A stretch of DNA of 64,000 nt from Herbaspirillum chlorophenolicum (GTDB lineage Bacteria; Pseudomonadota; Gammaproteobacteria; Burkholderiales; Burkholderiaceae_D): positions 1 to 64,000 of the forward strand of contig NZ_LFLT01000020.1 in assembly GCF_001189955.1 (NCBI RefSeq), given 5' to 3'. The notes beneath the pieces are model-generated. The model was not told where the DNA came from, did not search any database, and worked only from the letters and a program-made list of their open reading frames with translations. Shown one piece after another: positions 1 through 10,057 of the stretch. The first letter of the stretch is position 1. Every line of letters begins with the position of its first letter. A program made the position numbers and the translations under genes.

Positions 1-1
1 T

Positions 2-16
2 CGGGCCACCGGCCCG
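2..16. terminator. Possible terminator hairpin at window edge
   Basis: A six-base stem CGGGCC/GGCCCG with a three-base loop is followed by a weak T-rich stretch. It could end a gene lying to the left of the window, but the stem is short and there is no proper T tract. Confidence 0.25.
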
Positions 17-103
17 CCTGCGTTTTGCGCCTTGCATCCCATCCTGAAAGGACGATTGGCCGACTCCCGGCAAGATCGTGAACAGGTTCAAAGAAAGCAC
101 AAC

Positions 104-493
104 ATGAATACCCGTCATCTCCTCATCGCCCTCGCACTGGCCGCCACAAGCGGCGCCGTGCTGGCACAAAACGTTTCCGACCAAGCCCGGAACGTGCAAG
201 GCAAGACCCGCGCCCAGGTTATCGAAGAGCTCAAGCAAGCTCGCGCCGACGGCACCCTCACCGTGGGTGATTACGATTACCCCAGGCTTCCCGCCTTCGT
301 TTCCACGAAGACCCGTGCGCAAGTGATCGAAGAATTGAAGGTGGCCAATGCCCAAGGCCTGGTCAATGTCGGCGACGCCTACTACCCGAAATTGCCTGAA
401 TTCGTTTCCACCAAGAGCCGCGCGCAAGTGCAGGCCGAATTGGTCGAATACCAGAAGAATCCAGATCCGCAGGGCCTCTACCGCGGCTATTGA
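104..493 (+). CDS. DUF4148 family secreted protein
   Basis: A 129-residue protein with a signal peptide of about 22 residues (MNTRHLLIALALAATSGAVLAQ) and then three repeats beginning K(T/S)RAQV, each about 35 residues and ending with a Y-P-x-L-P-x-F motif. This repeat pattern is typical of the DUF4148 family of Burkholderiales, whose function is unknown. The ATG at 104 is chosen because it begins the signal peptide; an upstream in-frame ATG at 32 would bury it behind 24 unrelated residues. Likely periplasmic or surface associated (inference). No operon partner is evident: the next gene starts 87 bases later and belongs to a toxin-antitoxin pair. Confidence 0.85.
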   Translation: MNTRHLLIALALAATSGAVLAQNVSDQARNVQGKTRAQVIEELKQARADGTLTVGDYDYPRLPAFVSTKTRAQVIEELKVANAQGLVNVGDAYYPKLPEFVSTKSRAQVQAELVEYQKNPDPQGLYRGY

Positions 494-526
494 TGGATCG
501 CTCCAGGCGGCGCGAGGGCGCTCATT

Positions 527-536
527 GCGCATGCGC
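527..536. promoter_or_regulatory. 10-bp palindrome upstream of antitoxin gene
   Basis: GCGCATGCGC is a perfect palindrome 44 bases before the antitoxin start, in the short gap where an autoregulatory operator would be expected. It is GC-rich and could be chance; it does not match the TGTACA boxes of E. coli yefM. Confidence 0.25.
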
Positions 537-580
537 CGCTTGTCCGCTTGCCGTCCATCACAACAAGACAAGAGGATCCC

Positions 581-823
581 ATGTATTCCTTCAGCGCCAC
601 GCAACTGGCCAGCCAGCTTCCTGAACTCATGGAGCTGGCCGACATCGACGAAGTCGTCGTCACCCGCGACAGCGGCGAGAACCTGGTCATCGTCAAGGAA
701 TCGGTCTGGCGGGCCATGCAGGACGCGGCCCATCTGTTCGCCACCGATATCAATTCAGACCGCCTGCTGCGCAGCCTGCAGCAACTGCGCGCCGATTTCC
801 TGTCCGAGCCGGAGGTCGAATGA
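581..823 (+). CDS. YefM/Phd-type antitoxin
   Basis: An 80-residue acidic protein whose N-terminal half (MYSFSATQLASQLPELMELADI) resembles the Phd/YefM DNA-binding fold: a start residue strand, a helix, and a beta segment EVVVTRDSGENLVIV. The C-terminal part, rich in Asp, Glu and Leu, would be the toxin-wrapping tail. ATG 581 follows an AGAGGA ribosome binding site 5 bases upstream. The stop overlaps the next start by four bases (ATGA), the usual coupling in type II toxin-antitoxin operons. Function is to neutralise the downstream RNase and repress the operon (family knowledge). Confidence 0.85.
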   Translation: MYSFSATQLASQLPELMELADIDEVVVTRDSGENLVIVKESVWRAMQDAAHLFATDINSDRLLRSLQQLRADFLSEPEVE

Positions 824-1074
824 AACTGCTGATGACCCCCTTGGCCCAGGAGGACTTTGCCTTCTGGCGCCGCCAGGACAGCGAGCTGGCGCGGCGCATT
901 GCCCGCCTGCTGCGCTGCCTGCGCGATGGCGCAAGCTTGCCGGCGCAGCAGGTTTCGGTCTTGCCGTTGCGCTTGCAAGGCCTGCGTTCGGTGCGCCTGT
1001 CGTCTGAGCACCGGCTGGTATTCGAGCGCTTGCGCGACCGCATCGTCGTGCACCAATGCAGGTTCCACTACTGA
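820..1074 (+). CDS. YoeB/Txe-family toxin, RelE superfamily mRNA interferase
   Basis: 84 residues, the same length as E. coli YoeB, and aligning to it without gaps from my memory of that sequence. The C-terminal block (SVRLSSEHRLVF, then CRFHY at the end) carries Arg65, His83 and Tyr84, known catalytic residues in YoeB. Position 46, the general-base Glu in YoeB, is Ser here. The family cleaves mRNA at the ribosomal A site. The gene overlaps the antitoxin gene by 4 bases. Family assignment is firm; whether the protein is fully active is open because of residue 46. Confidence 0.88.
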   Translation: MKLLMTPLAQEDFAFWRRQDSELARRIARLLRCLRDGASLPAQQVSVLPLRLQGLRSVRLSSEHRLVFERLRDRIVVHQCRFHY

Positions 1075-1571
1075 ACCGCGGATACAGGTTCTGTATCGCG
1101 CTCTTTGCGGCGGGCCTGGAGCAGTCGTCCGCAGTATCAACTGCGTGGGCGGGCTGGGGCCGGGTGTTCATGTGAGAGAGGCCCATTTTCCAGGCTTGTC
1201 CTCCTGCGGGGCGGCTGGCGTTTTCCTTGCGCCGGCCGTATGCCGCAGGTTTTTGCCGACCGCGTTCTGTGCAGAAAAAGAAATAATGTGTTGTTTATTC
1301 ACATCGTTTCTTGATTTTCTTCTGCAAAGTGAATCGCGAGTCGGCATTTTTTCTTTCAGGTTTTATGTTGTCTTGTAGTTGTAATAAAGAGACATAAATA
1401 ATATAAAAATCAGAAAAACAAAAAGTTAAATTGTTTGTGAAAATAAATTTTGATTAAATAAATTAAGTCTTCTTGATATTTCTTTCTGGAAGCTTGGGTG
1501 TTTCCCCTGTCCGGATAGGTAGCGGAACCACCAACAATCAAACAGCAATTCAACAACCTTTGGAGTTCCTC
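1075..1571. other. Intergenic region, AT-rich in its right half
   Basis: About 500 bases without a gene. A 7-bp inverted repeat GATACAG-gtt-CTGTATC lies at 1081-1097 just after the toxin stop and may be a weak terminator. From about 1280 to 1490 the DNA becomes very AT-rich, unlike the GC-rich genes around it, and should contain the porin promoter. A weak candidate pair is TTGATT at 1450-1455 and GATATT at 1475-1480 (19-bp spacer). The ORFs here have no family features and were not called. Confidence 0.6.
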
Positions 1572-2762
1572 ATGAGAAAGTCCCTCTTGGCACTGGCAGT
1601 GCTGGGCGCCTTCACCGGCGTCGCACATGCGCAAAGCTCGGTCACCATCTACGGCATCATCGACGCCAGCCTGTCGTACAACAGCAAGGTGGCAACTACC
1701 GGTACCGGCAACGGTAACCGCGTCGGCGTCGATTCCGGTGCGATCAAGGGTTCGCGCATCGGCTTCAAGGGCAGCGAAGACCTGGGCGGCGGCATGAAGG
1801 CGCTGTTCAACCTGGAAAACGGTTTCACGCTGGATAACGGCGCAGCAGCCCAAGGCAACACCCTGTTCGGCCGTACCGCCACTGTCGGCCTGTCGGGCAA
1901 CTTCGGCGCCGTGCTGCTGGGCCGCCAGAAGGACTTCACCGACGACATCGCTGCCTTCACCTCGGTCAACGACTTCGGCGGCATGGTCAGCCAGGTTCAC
2001 GCACGTGACCTGGACCGCACCAACGGCGAACGCGTCAACAACTCGATCCGCTACAACAGCCCCAACGTCAACGGCTTCTACGGCAGCCTGATCTACGGCT
2101 TCGGCGAGCAAGCCGGCGAGAACACCTCCGGCCAATCCTTCGGCATCGGCGGCGCTTACTCCAACGGCCCGTTCAACGTCGGCGTGTCGTACTTCCAGGC
2201 CAAGAAGGCCGGTACCGTGGCGTCCAGCGACGTCAACTCCAGCACCGCCACCACTTGCACCAACGGCGCCGGCTCCGCGGGCGACACTTGCCTGAAGACC
2301 TGGACCCTGGCGACTTCCTACCAGTTCGGCCCGGCCAAGGTGTACGGCTCGTGGTCGCGCGTGAAGCTGCCGCTGGCGACCGGCGGTTCGGCTTCCTCGT
2401 TCTCCGCAGCATCGGCTGCCAGCTATTCGGCTGACAGCACCGGCCAATACCTGGTGGGCGGCGTGAACAACGAGAAGAACGACATCTTCGATGTCGGCGT
2501 CAACTACGGCCTGACCCCTGCGCTGTCGCTGCTGGGTAGCGTGCAGTATACCCGCGCCAACTTCGTCAATGCGTCCAACGGCCGCCTGATCCAGTTGAAT
2601 CTGGGCGCCAAGTACGCACTGTCCAAGCGCACCAACCTGTACGCGATCTACCGCAACCTGCGCGCTTCCGACACCTACAGCCCGGGCGTGACCAGCGGCC
2701 AGGCTCCTGGTTCGGACAGCAGCCAGAACGCGTTCAACGCCGGCATCATCCACGCGTTCTGA
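1572..2762 (+). CDS. General bacterial porin (Burkholderiales OmpC-like)
   Basis: A 396-residue outer-membrane porin. It has a 21-residue signal peptide ending AHAQ, then the family opening SSVTIYGIIDASLSY, the motif GSRIGFKGSEDLGGG and the C-terminal strand ending in Phe (NAGIIHAF), which is the signal for outer-membrane assembly. These are hallmarks of the Gram-negative porin_4 family that forms trimeric 16-strand channels for small hydrophilic solutes. ATG 1572 starts the signal peptide and has GGAG 8 bases upstream. Monocistronic, followed by hairpins at 2795 and 2890. Confidence 0.95.
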   Translation: MRKSLLALAVLGAFTGVAHAQSSVTIYGIIDASLSYNSKVATTGTGNGNRVGVDSGAIKGSRIGFKGSEDLGGGMKALFNLENGFTLDNGAAAQGNTLFGRTATVGLSGNFGAVLLGRQKDFTDDIAAFTSVNDFGGMVSQVHARDLDRTNGERVNNSIRYNSPNVNGFYGSLIYGFGEQAGENTSGQSFGIGGAYSNGPFNVGVSYFQAKKAGTVASSDVNSSTATTCTNGAGSAGDTCLKTWTLATSYQFGPAKVYGSWSRVKLPLATGGSASSFSAASAASYSADSTGQYLVGGVNNEKNDIFDVGVNYGLTPALSLLGSVQYTRANFVNASNGRLIQLNLGAKYALSKRTNLYAIYRNLRASDTYSPGVTSGQAPGSDSSQNAFNAGIIHAF

Positions 2763-2794
2763 TGATGCGCGCGTGAGCGCGAGATGAGCCAGCC

Positions 2795-2830
2795 ACGGCG
2801 CCGCATCGCTGCAAGCGGATGCGGCGCCGT
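2795..2830 (+). terminator. Perfect 13-bp hairpin downstream of porin
   Basis: ACGGCGCCGCATC and GATGCGGCGCCGT form a perfect 13-bp stem with a 10-base loop, 32 bases after the porin stop. It has no T tract, so it may stabilise the mRNA 3' end or help termination together with the next hairpin. Confidence 0.55.
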
Positions 2831-2889
2831 CAACGACTCCCCTGCAGTATCCGCAGTGCCCAAGCCTTCCCCGGCGGACGGCCTGCACG

Positions 2890-2926
2890 GCCCGCGTTCC
2901 TTTCCGGACGTGGGCTTTTTCTTTTT
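2890..2926 (+). terminator. Rho-independent terminator of porin gene
   Basis: GCCCGCGT pairs with ACGTGGGC (one mismatch) and is followed at once by a T-rich tract TTTTTCTTTTT. Confidence 0.6.
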
Positions 2927-2952
2927 GAGGCCACCCGTCGCGCGGCTCTTTC

Positions 2953-2958
2953 TATAAT
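2953..2958 (+). promoter_or_regulatory. Possible -10 element (TATAAT)
   Basis: A perfect TATAAT 30 bases before the YeeE-type gene. No good -35 hexamer is found at the right spacing, so the assignment is tentative. Confidence 0.45.
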
Positions 2959-2988
2959 GTCGGTCTGATCCAACTCCGGGGACTCCCC

Positions 2989-3423
2989 ATGCATATCGAC
3001 TGGGCGCATTTCACGCCGGCATTCTCGCTGGCCGGCGGCATCGCCATCGGCCTGGCAGCGGCTGCCTTGATCCTGTTCAACGGCCGCATCGCCGGCATCA
3101 GCGGCATTCTTGGCGGCTTGTTGCGGGCGGCTACCGGCGAACGCGCCTGGCGCGCGGCCTTCATCGCCGGACTGGTGGCTGCGCCGCTGGCTGCAGCGGC
3201 CTTGGGCTGGCGGGTGCCGCTGCACATCGATGCCGGCTGGCCGGCGGTGATCGTCGCCGGCTTCATGGTTGGACTGGGGACGCGCTATGCCGGCGGTTGC
3301 ACCAGCGGCCATGGCGTGTGCGGGATTTCGCGCGGTGCGCTGCGCTCCATTGCGGCCACCGCGACCTTCATGGCAGCGGGATTCGTCACCGTGTTCGTGC
3401 TGCGGCATGTGCTGGGAGGCTGA
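2989..3423 (+). CDS. YeeE/YedE family membrane protein, first half of pair
   Basis: 144 residues with about four hydrophobic helices and the family motif [18 protein letters not shown] at about residues 101-118, whose cysteine lines the thiosulfate path in YeeE homologues. The short form pairs with a second half-size protein encoded immediately downstream. Likely an inner-membrane transporter of thiosulfate or another sulfur compound (family inference; substrate not shown by the sequence). The next gene begins two bases after this stop, indicating translational coupling. ATG 2989 fits the hydrophobic N-terminus. Confidence 0.85.
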   Translation: MHIDWAHFTPAFSLAGGIAIGLAAAALILFNGRIAGISGILGGLLRAATGERAWRAAFIAGLVAAPLAAAALGWRVPLHIDAGWPAVIVAGFMVGLGTRYAGGCTSGHGVCGISRGALRSIAATATFMAAGFVTVFVLRHVLGG

Positions 3424-3424
3424 G

Positions 3425-3850
3425 GTGCGTGTACCTGCGATCATCGTTTCCTTCGCCAGCGGTTTGCTGTTCGGGCTCGGCCTGATGCTTTCCGGCATGG
3501 CCGATCCGGCCAAGGTGCTGGGCTTCCTGGATCTCGCCGGCAACTGGGACCCCTCGCTGGCTTTCGTCATGATCGGCGCCATCGGCGTGGGCGTGCTCGC
3601 CTTCGCCGTGGCGCGCCGGCGCAAGTCGTCCTGGCTGGGCTTGCCCATGCAACTGCCCACCGCTACCGGCATCACGCCGCGCCTGCTGGCGGGCAGCGCG
3701 CTGTTCGGCATCGGCTGGGGTGTCGCTGGTTTTTGTCCGGGGCCGGCATTGGTGGCGCTGGGCATGGGGGAGGGCAAGGCCATCGCTTTCGTGCTGGCGA
3801 TGCTGGCCGGGATGCTGGTCTTTGAATGGCTGGAGGCGCGCCGGCGTTAG
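3425..3850 (+). CDS. YeeE/YedE-related membrane protein (DUF6691 type), second half of pair
   Basis: 141 residues with four predicted transmembrane helices and the motifs [17 protein letters not shown] and [12 protein letters not shown], the second-half signature of split YeeE/YedE transporters. A GTG start at 3425 is chosen: GGGAGG lies 5 bases upstream and the gene then begins just after the stop of its partner. An in-frame ATG at 3269 would overlap the partner by about 150 bases and is rejected. The two proteins probably form one membrane unit (inference). Confidence 0.82.
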   Translation: MRVPAIIVSFASGLLFGLGLMLSGMADPAKVLGFLDLAGNWDPSLAFVMIGAIGVGVLAFAVARRRKSSWLGLPMQLPTATGITPRLLAGSALFGIGWGVAGFCPGPALVALGMGEGKAIAFVLAMLAGMLVFEWLEARRR

Positions 3851-3876
3851 AACGTGGTTAGCCGGGCGTTGAAAAC

Positions 3877-3912
3877 AAAAATCCCCGCATCGTTACCGAT
3901 GCGGGGATTTTT
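3877..3912. terminator. Bidirectional terminator between the YeeE pair and groEL
   Basis: A stem of about 14 bp (ATCCCCGCATCG/CGATGCGGGGAT) with loop TTAC is flanked by A and T tracts on both sides, so it can terminate both the rightward pair and the leftward groEL. Confidence 0.9.
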
Positions 3913-3961
3913 TCGGTCGCTGACCGCCGCACAAGGCGACGGTCGTCGGGGCCGACGGCTA

Positions 3962-5644
<1,683 letters not shown>

Positions 5645-5724
5645 TCACCGTGGTGGCCGCCGGTTGGACGGCCGGTGCATTTGCACTACCTGCGCGGCAG
5701 CCTGGCGGCTGCCCGGGCCGAAAA

Positions 5725-6015
5725 TTACTTCTCGACGACGGCGAACAGGTCTTCTTCGCGCATGACCAGCAGTTCCTGGCCATCGATCTTCACAGCCTGG
5801 CCGGAATACTTGCCGAACAGGACGCGGTCGCCAACCTTCACGGCCAGTTGACGAACCTTGCCGTCTTCCAGGATCTTGCCGTTGCCGACGGCCAGGACTT
5901 CACCCTGGTCAGGCTTTTCGGTCGCTGCATCAGGCAGAACGATACCGGAAGCGGTCTTGGTTTCCTGGTCGAGGCGCTTGACGATAACGCGATCGTGCAA
6001 AGGGCGAAGATTCAT
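5725..6015 (-). CDS. groS: 10 kDa chaperonin GroES
   Basis: 96 residues: the start [13 protein letters not shown], the mobile loop region [14 protein letters not shown] that contacts GroEL, and the C-terminal EEDLFAVVE. It caps the GroEL chamber. Strong ribosome binding site AAGGAG 6 bases before the ATG. First gene of the groESL operon, with a leader of about 140 nt carrying the CIRCE operator. Confidence 0.99.
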   Translation of the reverse strand: MNLRPLHDRVIVKRLDQETKTASGIVLPDAATEKPDQGEVLAVGNGKILEDGKVRQLAVKVGDRVLFGKYSGQAVKIDGQELLVMREEDLFAVVEK

Positions 6016-6132
6016 GAGAACTCCTTAAAATTCAATAAGTTGGTCTTGATTGCGGCAATGGCTGCAATGGTTTTTCTTCCAAATGCAGCAAATATCACCG
6101 CATGAAAAAGGGGAATATGCCAAGGAGGGTTG

Positions 6133-6159
6133 TTAGCACTCTCCTGTGACGAGTGCTAA
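6133..6159. promoter_or_regulatory. CIRCE operator (HrcA site)
   Basis: TTAGCACTC-N9-GAGTGCTAA is an exact match to the CIRCE consensus bound by the heat-shock repressor HrcA. It overlaps the predicted transcription start of groES. Confidence 0.98.
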
Positions 6160-6188
6160 GTATAGGGACGGAGGTCGGAATTTTCAAG
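6159..6188 (-). promoter_or_regulatory. Overlapping sigma-70 and sigma-32 promoter of groESL
   Basis: Read on the minus strand, CTTGAAA and CCCTATAC separated by 14 bases match the RpoH (sigma-32) consensus. The same bases supply TTGAAA and TATACT with a 17-bp spacer for sigma-70. Both place the start just inside the CIRCE element. Confidence 0.8.
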
Positions 6189-6519
6189 GCGGGATTGGTT
6201 GTTCGCGATCATTATTAATGATATCGCGATCCCAAATGATGGAAGTAATATTTCTTTTAAATCAGTGGCTTAGATGAATTTTCTGGTTTTTTTGGCTGAT
6301 TTTTGCCGCGTAAGTTCTTTTCCTGGCGTACGAATAGGTGAAATTAATTTTGATGTTCGATTAAATCGTGCATTCAAATAAATATGAATTTGACAATGCC
6401 TTCGACCGGTTCAAGTCGTATCGAGCAGTAGCGCCAACCTTGTTCTGCATGAACTGCCCTGGATTTTGAGGAAGCTCTAACTCTTGCGAGAATAAGGCCA
6501 TGAACAAGAAATCAACCAT
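6189..6519. other. AT-rich intergenic region before the phosphotransferase gene
   Basis: About 330 bases, clearly AT-richer than the genes around it (for example 6216-6260 and 6340-6390). It should hold the phosphotransferase promoter, but no convincing -35/-10 pair was found. A 90-codon minus-strand ORF overlapping the next gene has no recognisable features and was not called. Confidence 0.5.
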
Positions 6520-7353
6520 ATGTCCGACCTGACCCTGTTTGATGCCTATCTGCAAAGTTGGAATGCACACCCCGATGGTGAGCCCTTCGCAACTCATGCC
6601 GGCTACTTGATGCCGGTCCGTCTTGGCGGACATCCGGGCGGTCGCCCCGCGATGATCAAAATCTCAAGACATATTGATGAGCGGATTGGTTGCCAAGTGA
6701 TGCGTTGGTGGGACGGAGATGGTGCGGCGCGCGTCTATGCCTACGACGAGGAAGCGGGTGTGTTGCTGATGGAGCGCGCAACCGGCTCGGGTAATCTGCT
6801 GAACATGGCTCTACAAGGCGGCGACGACGCTGCCACAAGCATCATCTGCCACACCATCGGCAGGCTGCATACGAAGCGACCTTCGCCATTACCCGGCGAA
6901 TTGTTACCGCTCACGCGTTTCTTCGAATCGCTGGCACCAATGGCGCGACGTGAAGGCGGCCTGATGGCCGAATGTGCAGTGGTGGCAGAAGAACTATTGG
7001 GCTCGCAGCGCGAACATGTAGTGCTGCACGGGGATGCGCACCACAGCAACATTCTCGATTTCGAAGAGCGCGGCTGGCTGGCAATCGATCCCAAGCGCGT
7101 GACCGGCGAGCGTTGCTACGACTATGTCAACGTGCTGTGTAACCCCGACTTGAAAACCTGTACCGACCCGATGCGCTTTGAGCGGCAGGTCGACATCGTC
7201 GTTAATGTTGCGGGACTGGAGCGTCGCCGCTTGCTCCAGTGGGTAATGGCTCATGCCGCGCTATCGGCCGCCTGGTTCCTGGAGGACGGAGAGCGCGACG
7301 AGGCCGATAACGAGCTGATCGTCGCGTGTCTCGCCCGGCAGGCGCTGGGTTGA
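6520..7353 (+). CDS. APH(6)-type aminoglycoside/hydroxyurea phosphotransferase
   Basis: 277 residues. It has the kinase core of the APH(6)/hydroxyurea kinase family: HGDAHHSNIL (catalytic Asp172 and Asn177), then GWLAIDPKRVTGE with metal-binding Asp190. APH(6) enzymes (StrB type) transfer phosphate from ATP to the 6-hydroxyl of streptomycin; chromosomal relatives may act on other substrates. The gene stands alone between groESL and a LysR/MFS pair, behind an AT-rich leader, with only a weak ribosome binding site. No mobile-element ends are visible. Family is firm; resistance activity is inference. Confidence 0.85.
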   Translation: MSDLTLFDAYLQSWNAHPDGEPFATHAGYLMPVRLGGHPGGRPAMIKISRHIDERIGCQVMRWWDGDGAARVYAYDEEAGVLLMERATGSGNLLNMALQGGDDAATSIICHTIGRLHTKRPSPLPGELLPLTRFFESLAPMARREGGLMAECAVVAEELLGSQREHVVLHGDAHHSNILDFEERGWLAIDPKRVTGERCYDYVNVLCNPDLKTCTDPMRFERQVDIVVNVAGLERRRLLQWVMAHAALSAAWFLEDGERDEADNELIVACLARQALG

Positions 7354-7469
7354 GTCTCGCCAGTCCGCCGACTCTGATCAGTTTGCAGCTAGCGCCTTAT
7401 GACGAAAGCGCCGGGACGAGACAGTGCTTGGGGGCGAAAGCGATCCTCCAAGTTTAGAAGATCAATTAT

Positions 7470-8411
7470 TTAGCCGATTTCTGGAGCGAGACGCCTGATT
7501 TCAACCTGCTCCGACCGGGCTTCGCCGCACACCCGGCGCACCACCTCGCGCAACCACCGGTGTGCAGGATCCAGCTCCAGGCGCGGATGCCACATCTGCG
7601 AAATGGTGATCTGCCCGGTTGCCACCGGCAGTTCGAAGACGAAGGTATTGACCAGGCGTTCGGCGGCCAGGTAAGAGGCTGGCACCACCGCTACCAAGTC
7701 TGATCCGCGCGCCACGGCCAGCGCGGCCGGAAAACTCGGCACCATGGCCAGCACTTCGCGTTCCACGCCGGCTGCGGCCAGGGCCTCATCTACCGGCCCA
7801 TCGGCGCGCCCGTGCCGCGAGGCCGCGACATGGCCGAATTGGACGTAGCGTTGGAGGGTCATCTTGCCCTTTGCCAGCGGATGGCCGCTGCGCACCACGC
7901 CGACAAAGCGGTCGCGATACAACGCCTGTATCCGCACTTCCGGTCCCATGTCGCTGACCACGCCGATCTCCAGGTCGGCCGTTCCTTCCCTCAGATAACT
8001 GGGACTCTTGTCGACCTTGGGGGCGAAATACAGCCGCACCAGCGGCGCTTCGGCATTGACCGCGCCGATCAGGCGTGCGCCCAGGGCTTCGACGAAGCCT
8101 TCATTGGCACGGATGGTGAAGGTGCGCCGCAGCGTTGCCAGGTCCGGCTCGGGAGCGGCGGGACGCAGTACTGAACGCGCTTCATGCACCACGTTGCGTG
8201 CGCGTTCCCGCAAGGCTTCGGCGCAGGGGGTAAGCACCATGCGGCGTCCGGCCCGCACCAGCAATGGGTCGTCCGCTTCCTCGCGCAGCCGGGCCAGCGT
8301 GCGGCTCATGGCCGAGGCGCTCAGTCCCAGGCGGCGCGCGGCGCCGGCCACGCTTTCTTCGGTCAGCAAGGCATCCAGGGCGATGAGCAGGTTGAGGTCG
8401 GGTTCGGACAT
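7470..8411 (-). CDS. LysR-family transcriptional regulator
   Basis: 313 residues from the ATG at 8411. An N-terminal winged helix-turn-helix (DLNLLIALDALLTEESVAGAARRLGLSAS begins it, residues about 3-60) is followed by a LysR substrate-binding domain. Upstream in-frame starts would add 35 residues without family features. It is divergent from the MFS exporter gene with 120 bases between them, the usual arrangement for a LysR regulator and its target, so it probably controls that exporter in response to a small molecule (inference). Confidence 0.92.
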   Translation of the reverse strand: MSEPDLNLLIALDALLTEESVAGAARRLGLSASAMSRTLARLREEADDPLLVRAGRRMVLTPCAEALRERARNVVHEARSVLRPAAPEPDLATLRRTFTIRANEGFVEALGARLIGAVNAEAPLVRLYFAPKVDKSPSYLREGTADLEIGVVSDMGPEVRIQALYRDRFVGVVRSGHPLAKGKMTLQRYVQFGHVAASRHGRADGPVDEALAAAGVEREVLAMVPSFPAALAVARGSDLVAVVPASYLAAERLVNTFVFELPVATGQITISQMWHPRLELDPAHRWLREVVRRVCGEARSEQVEIRRLAPEIG

Positions 8412-8531
8412 GCGGCCCATCCTAGCAGATATGGCGTTTGGTGCAGTTATCAGTTGCAATCCATGCGCCTTCCGCCATGCATGCGGCCTCGGTATAGTTT
8501 GCCCATCGTGCATCAACAGGATTAGCCAAAC

Positions 8532-9989
8532 ATGGAATTGTTTTCAGACCAGCCAGGCGATGAAGGGCTGCCAGGGACCGAGCGCCGCCTGGCGATGATC
8601 GCAGTAATGATGGCCACTACGATGGCGGTGTTCGACGGCACCATCGTCAATGTGGCCTTGCCGCAGATCACCCGCGAGCTGGGGGCATCGGTGGGTACTG
8701 CCATCTGGGTGACCAACGGTTACCTGCTGGCCACGGCGATGACCCTGGCCACCTTCGCCTCATTGTCCAGCCGGGTTGGCTTCCGGACCTTGTTCAGCGC
8801 CGGGCTGGCAGTGTTCACGCTGGCCTCGCTGGGTTGCGCCTTGTCGCCGACGGTGGAGGTGCTGATCGGCATGCGGGTGCTGCAGGGTTTTGGCGGCGCC
8901 GCCATGCTGAGCATCGCGCCGGCCATCCACCGCACGGTGTTTCCCAACCGCCTGCTGGGGCGCATCCTCGGTCTCAATGCCGTGCTCATCGCCACCAGTA
9001 CGGCCGTGGGGCCGGCCCTGGGCGGAACCTTGCTAGCGGCCCTGAGCTGGCAATGGCTGTTTGCCATCAATGTGCCGCTGGGGCTGGCAGCGGTATGGCT
9101 TTCGTTGCGCGTTATTCCCGACGCCCGTGTGCGCACCGGCGAGCCCTTCGACATCGCTGGCGCGGCACTGTCGGCCATCGCCATGGGCGCCATGATCCTG
9201 GCGGCGGAGGCCTGTGCGCAGCTGGCTCACGGCACACAGGCAGGCGAAGCCCTGCTGAGCGCCGCCGCATTCGGCCTGGCCAGCATCGTCGCGGCAGTGG
9301 CCTTCGTGCGGGTGCAGCGGCGTGCGCGGCAACCCTTGCTGCCGCTGGATATCTTTTCTTCGGTGCGTTTCTCGCTGGCGGCCCTGACCTCGCTGGCCTC
9401 CTTCGTGGGGCAGGGCATCGCCTTCGTCGCACTGCCTTTCCTGTTCCAGAACGCATATGGCTACAGCGCCTTCGAGTCGGCATTGCTCTTTACCCCCTGG
9501 CCGATCGGTATCGTGCTGGTAGCGCCGCATGCCGGGCGCCTCGCCGACCGCCATTCGCCGGCCTTGCTGTCGACCGTTGGCCTGGCCTTGTTCACCGTCG
9601 GCCTGGCGCTGCTGGCCTTGCTGCCCGACCATGCACAAGCCTGGGATATCGGTTGGCGCGCGCTGGTATGCGGCATGGGTTTCGGTTTCTTCCAGAGCCC
9701 CAACAACCGCGAAATGCTGGGCAATGTCTCGCGCGAGCGCAGCGGCAATGCCTCCGGTGTGCTGGCTATCATGCGCACCTTCGGCCAATGCATGGGCGCG
9801 GCCTTGCTGGGGATCGTGCTGTCGGTCTACGCGGCTGCGGCGATGTCGCAGGGCCATGCGCAGATGAATGCGGCAGAAGATGCCGTGGCGATCCGGGTGG
9901 CCTTGTGGGTCGCCGTGGCGGCGACGGCAGTGGCTACCTTTGTCAGTTTCGGCCGGATTCGTGCGGCGCGGGGTGCGATCAGCAGCTGA
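8532..9989 (+). CDS. MFS drug exporter, DHA2 (EmrB/QacA) family
   Basis: 485 residues with about 14 hydrophobic helices. Motifs of the DHA2 drug:proton antiporters are visible: FDGTIVNVALPQI in helix 1, IWVTNGYLLATA in helix 2, MRVLQGFGGAAM near residue 116 and the helix-5 motif (GPALGGTL). It would export toxic compounds across the inner membrane using the proton gradient. Divergent LysR gene upstream suggests inducible control. No membrane-fusion (EmrA) partner is adjacent. Substrate cannot be read from the sequence. Confidence 0.92.
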   Translation: MELFSDQPGDEGLPGTERRLAMIAVMMATTMAVFDGTIVNVALPQITRELGASVGTAIWVTNGYLLATAMTLATFASLSSRVGFRTLFSAGLAVFTLASLGCALSPTVEVLIGMRVLQGFGGAAMLSIAPAIHRTVFPNRLLGRILGLNAVLIATSTAVGPALGGTLLAALSWQWLFAINVPLGLAAVWLSLRVIPDARVRTGEPFDIAGAALSAIAMGAMILAAEACAQLAHGTQAGEALLSAAAFGLASIVAAVAFVRVQRRARQPLLPLDIFSSVRFSLAALTSLASFVGQGIAFVALPFLFQNAYGYSAFESALLFTPWPIGIVLVAPHAGRLADRHSPALLSTVGLALFTVGLALLALLPDHAQAWDIGWRALVCGMGFGFFQSPNNREMLGNVSRERSGNASGVLAIMRTFGQCMGAALLGIVLSVYAAAAMSQGHAQMNAAEDAVAIRVALWVAVAATAVATFVSFGRIRAARGAISS

Positions 9990-10057
9990 ACCGGTTTAAT
10001 GTCGCATCCGCCGTTACTTATAGATGGCGGCATCCGATAGCGATGCGCGCCGCCGCT

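Noticed and set aside
1075..1378. ORFs of 69-173 codons after the toxin gene
   Set aside because: No start signals, no homology I recognise, and skewed amino-acid content typical of frame shadows.
6361..6633. Minus-strand ORF of 90 codons beside the APH(6)-type gene
   Set aside because: Overlaps the start of the phosphotransferase gene and has no family features or ribosome binding site.
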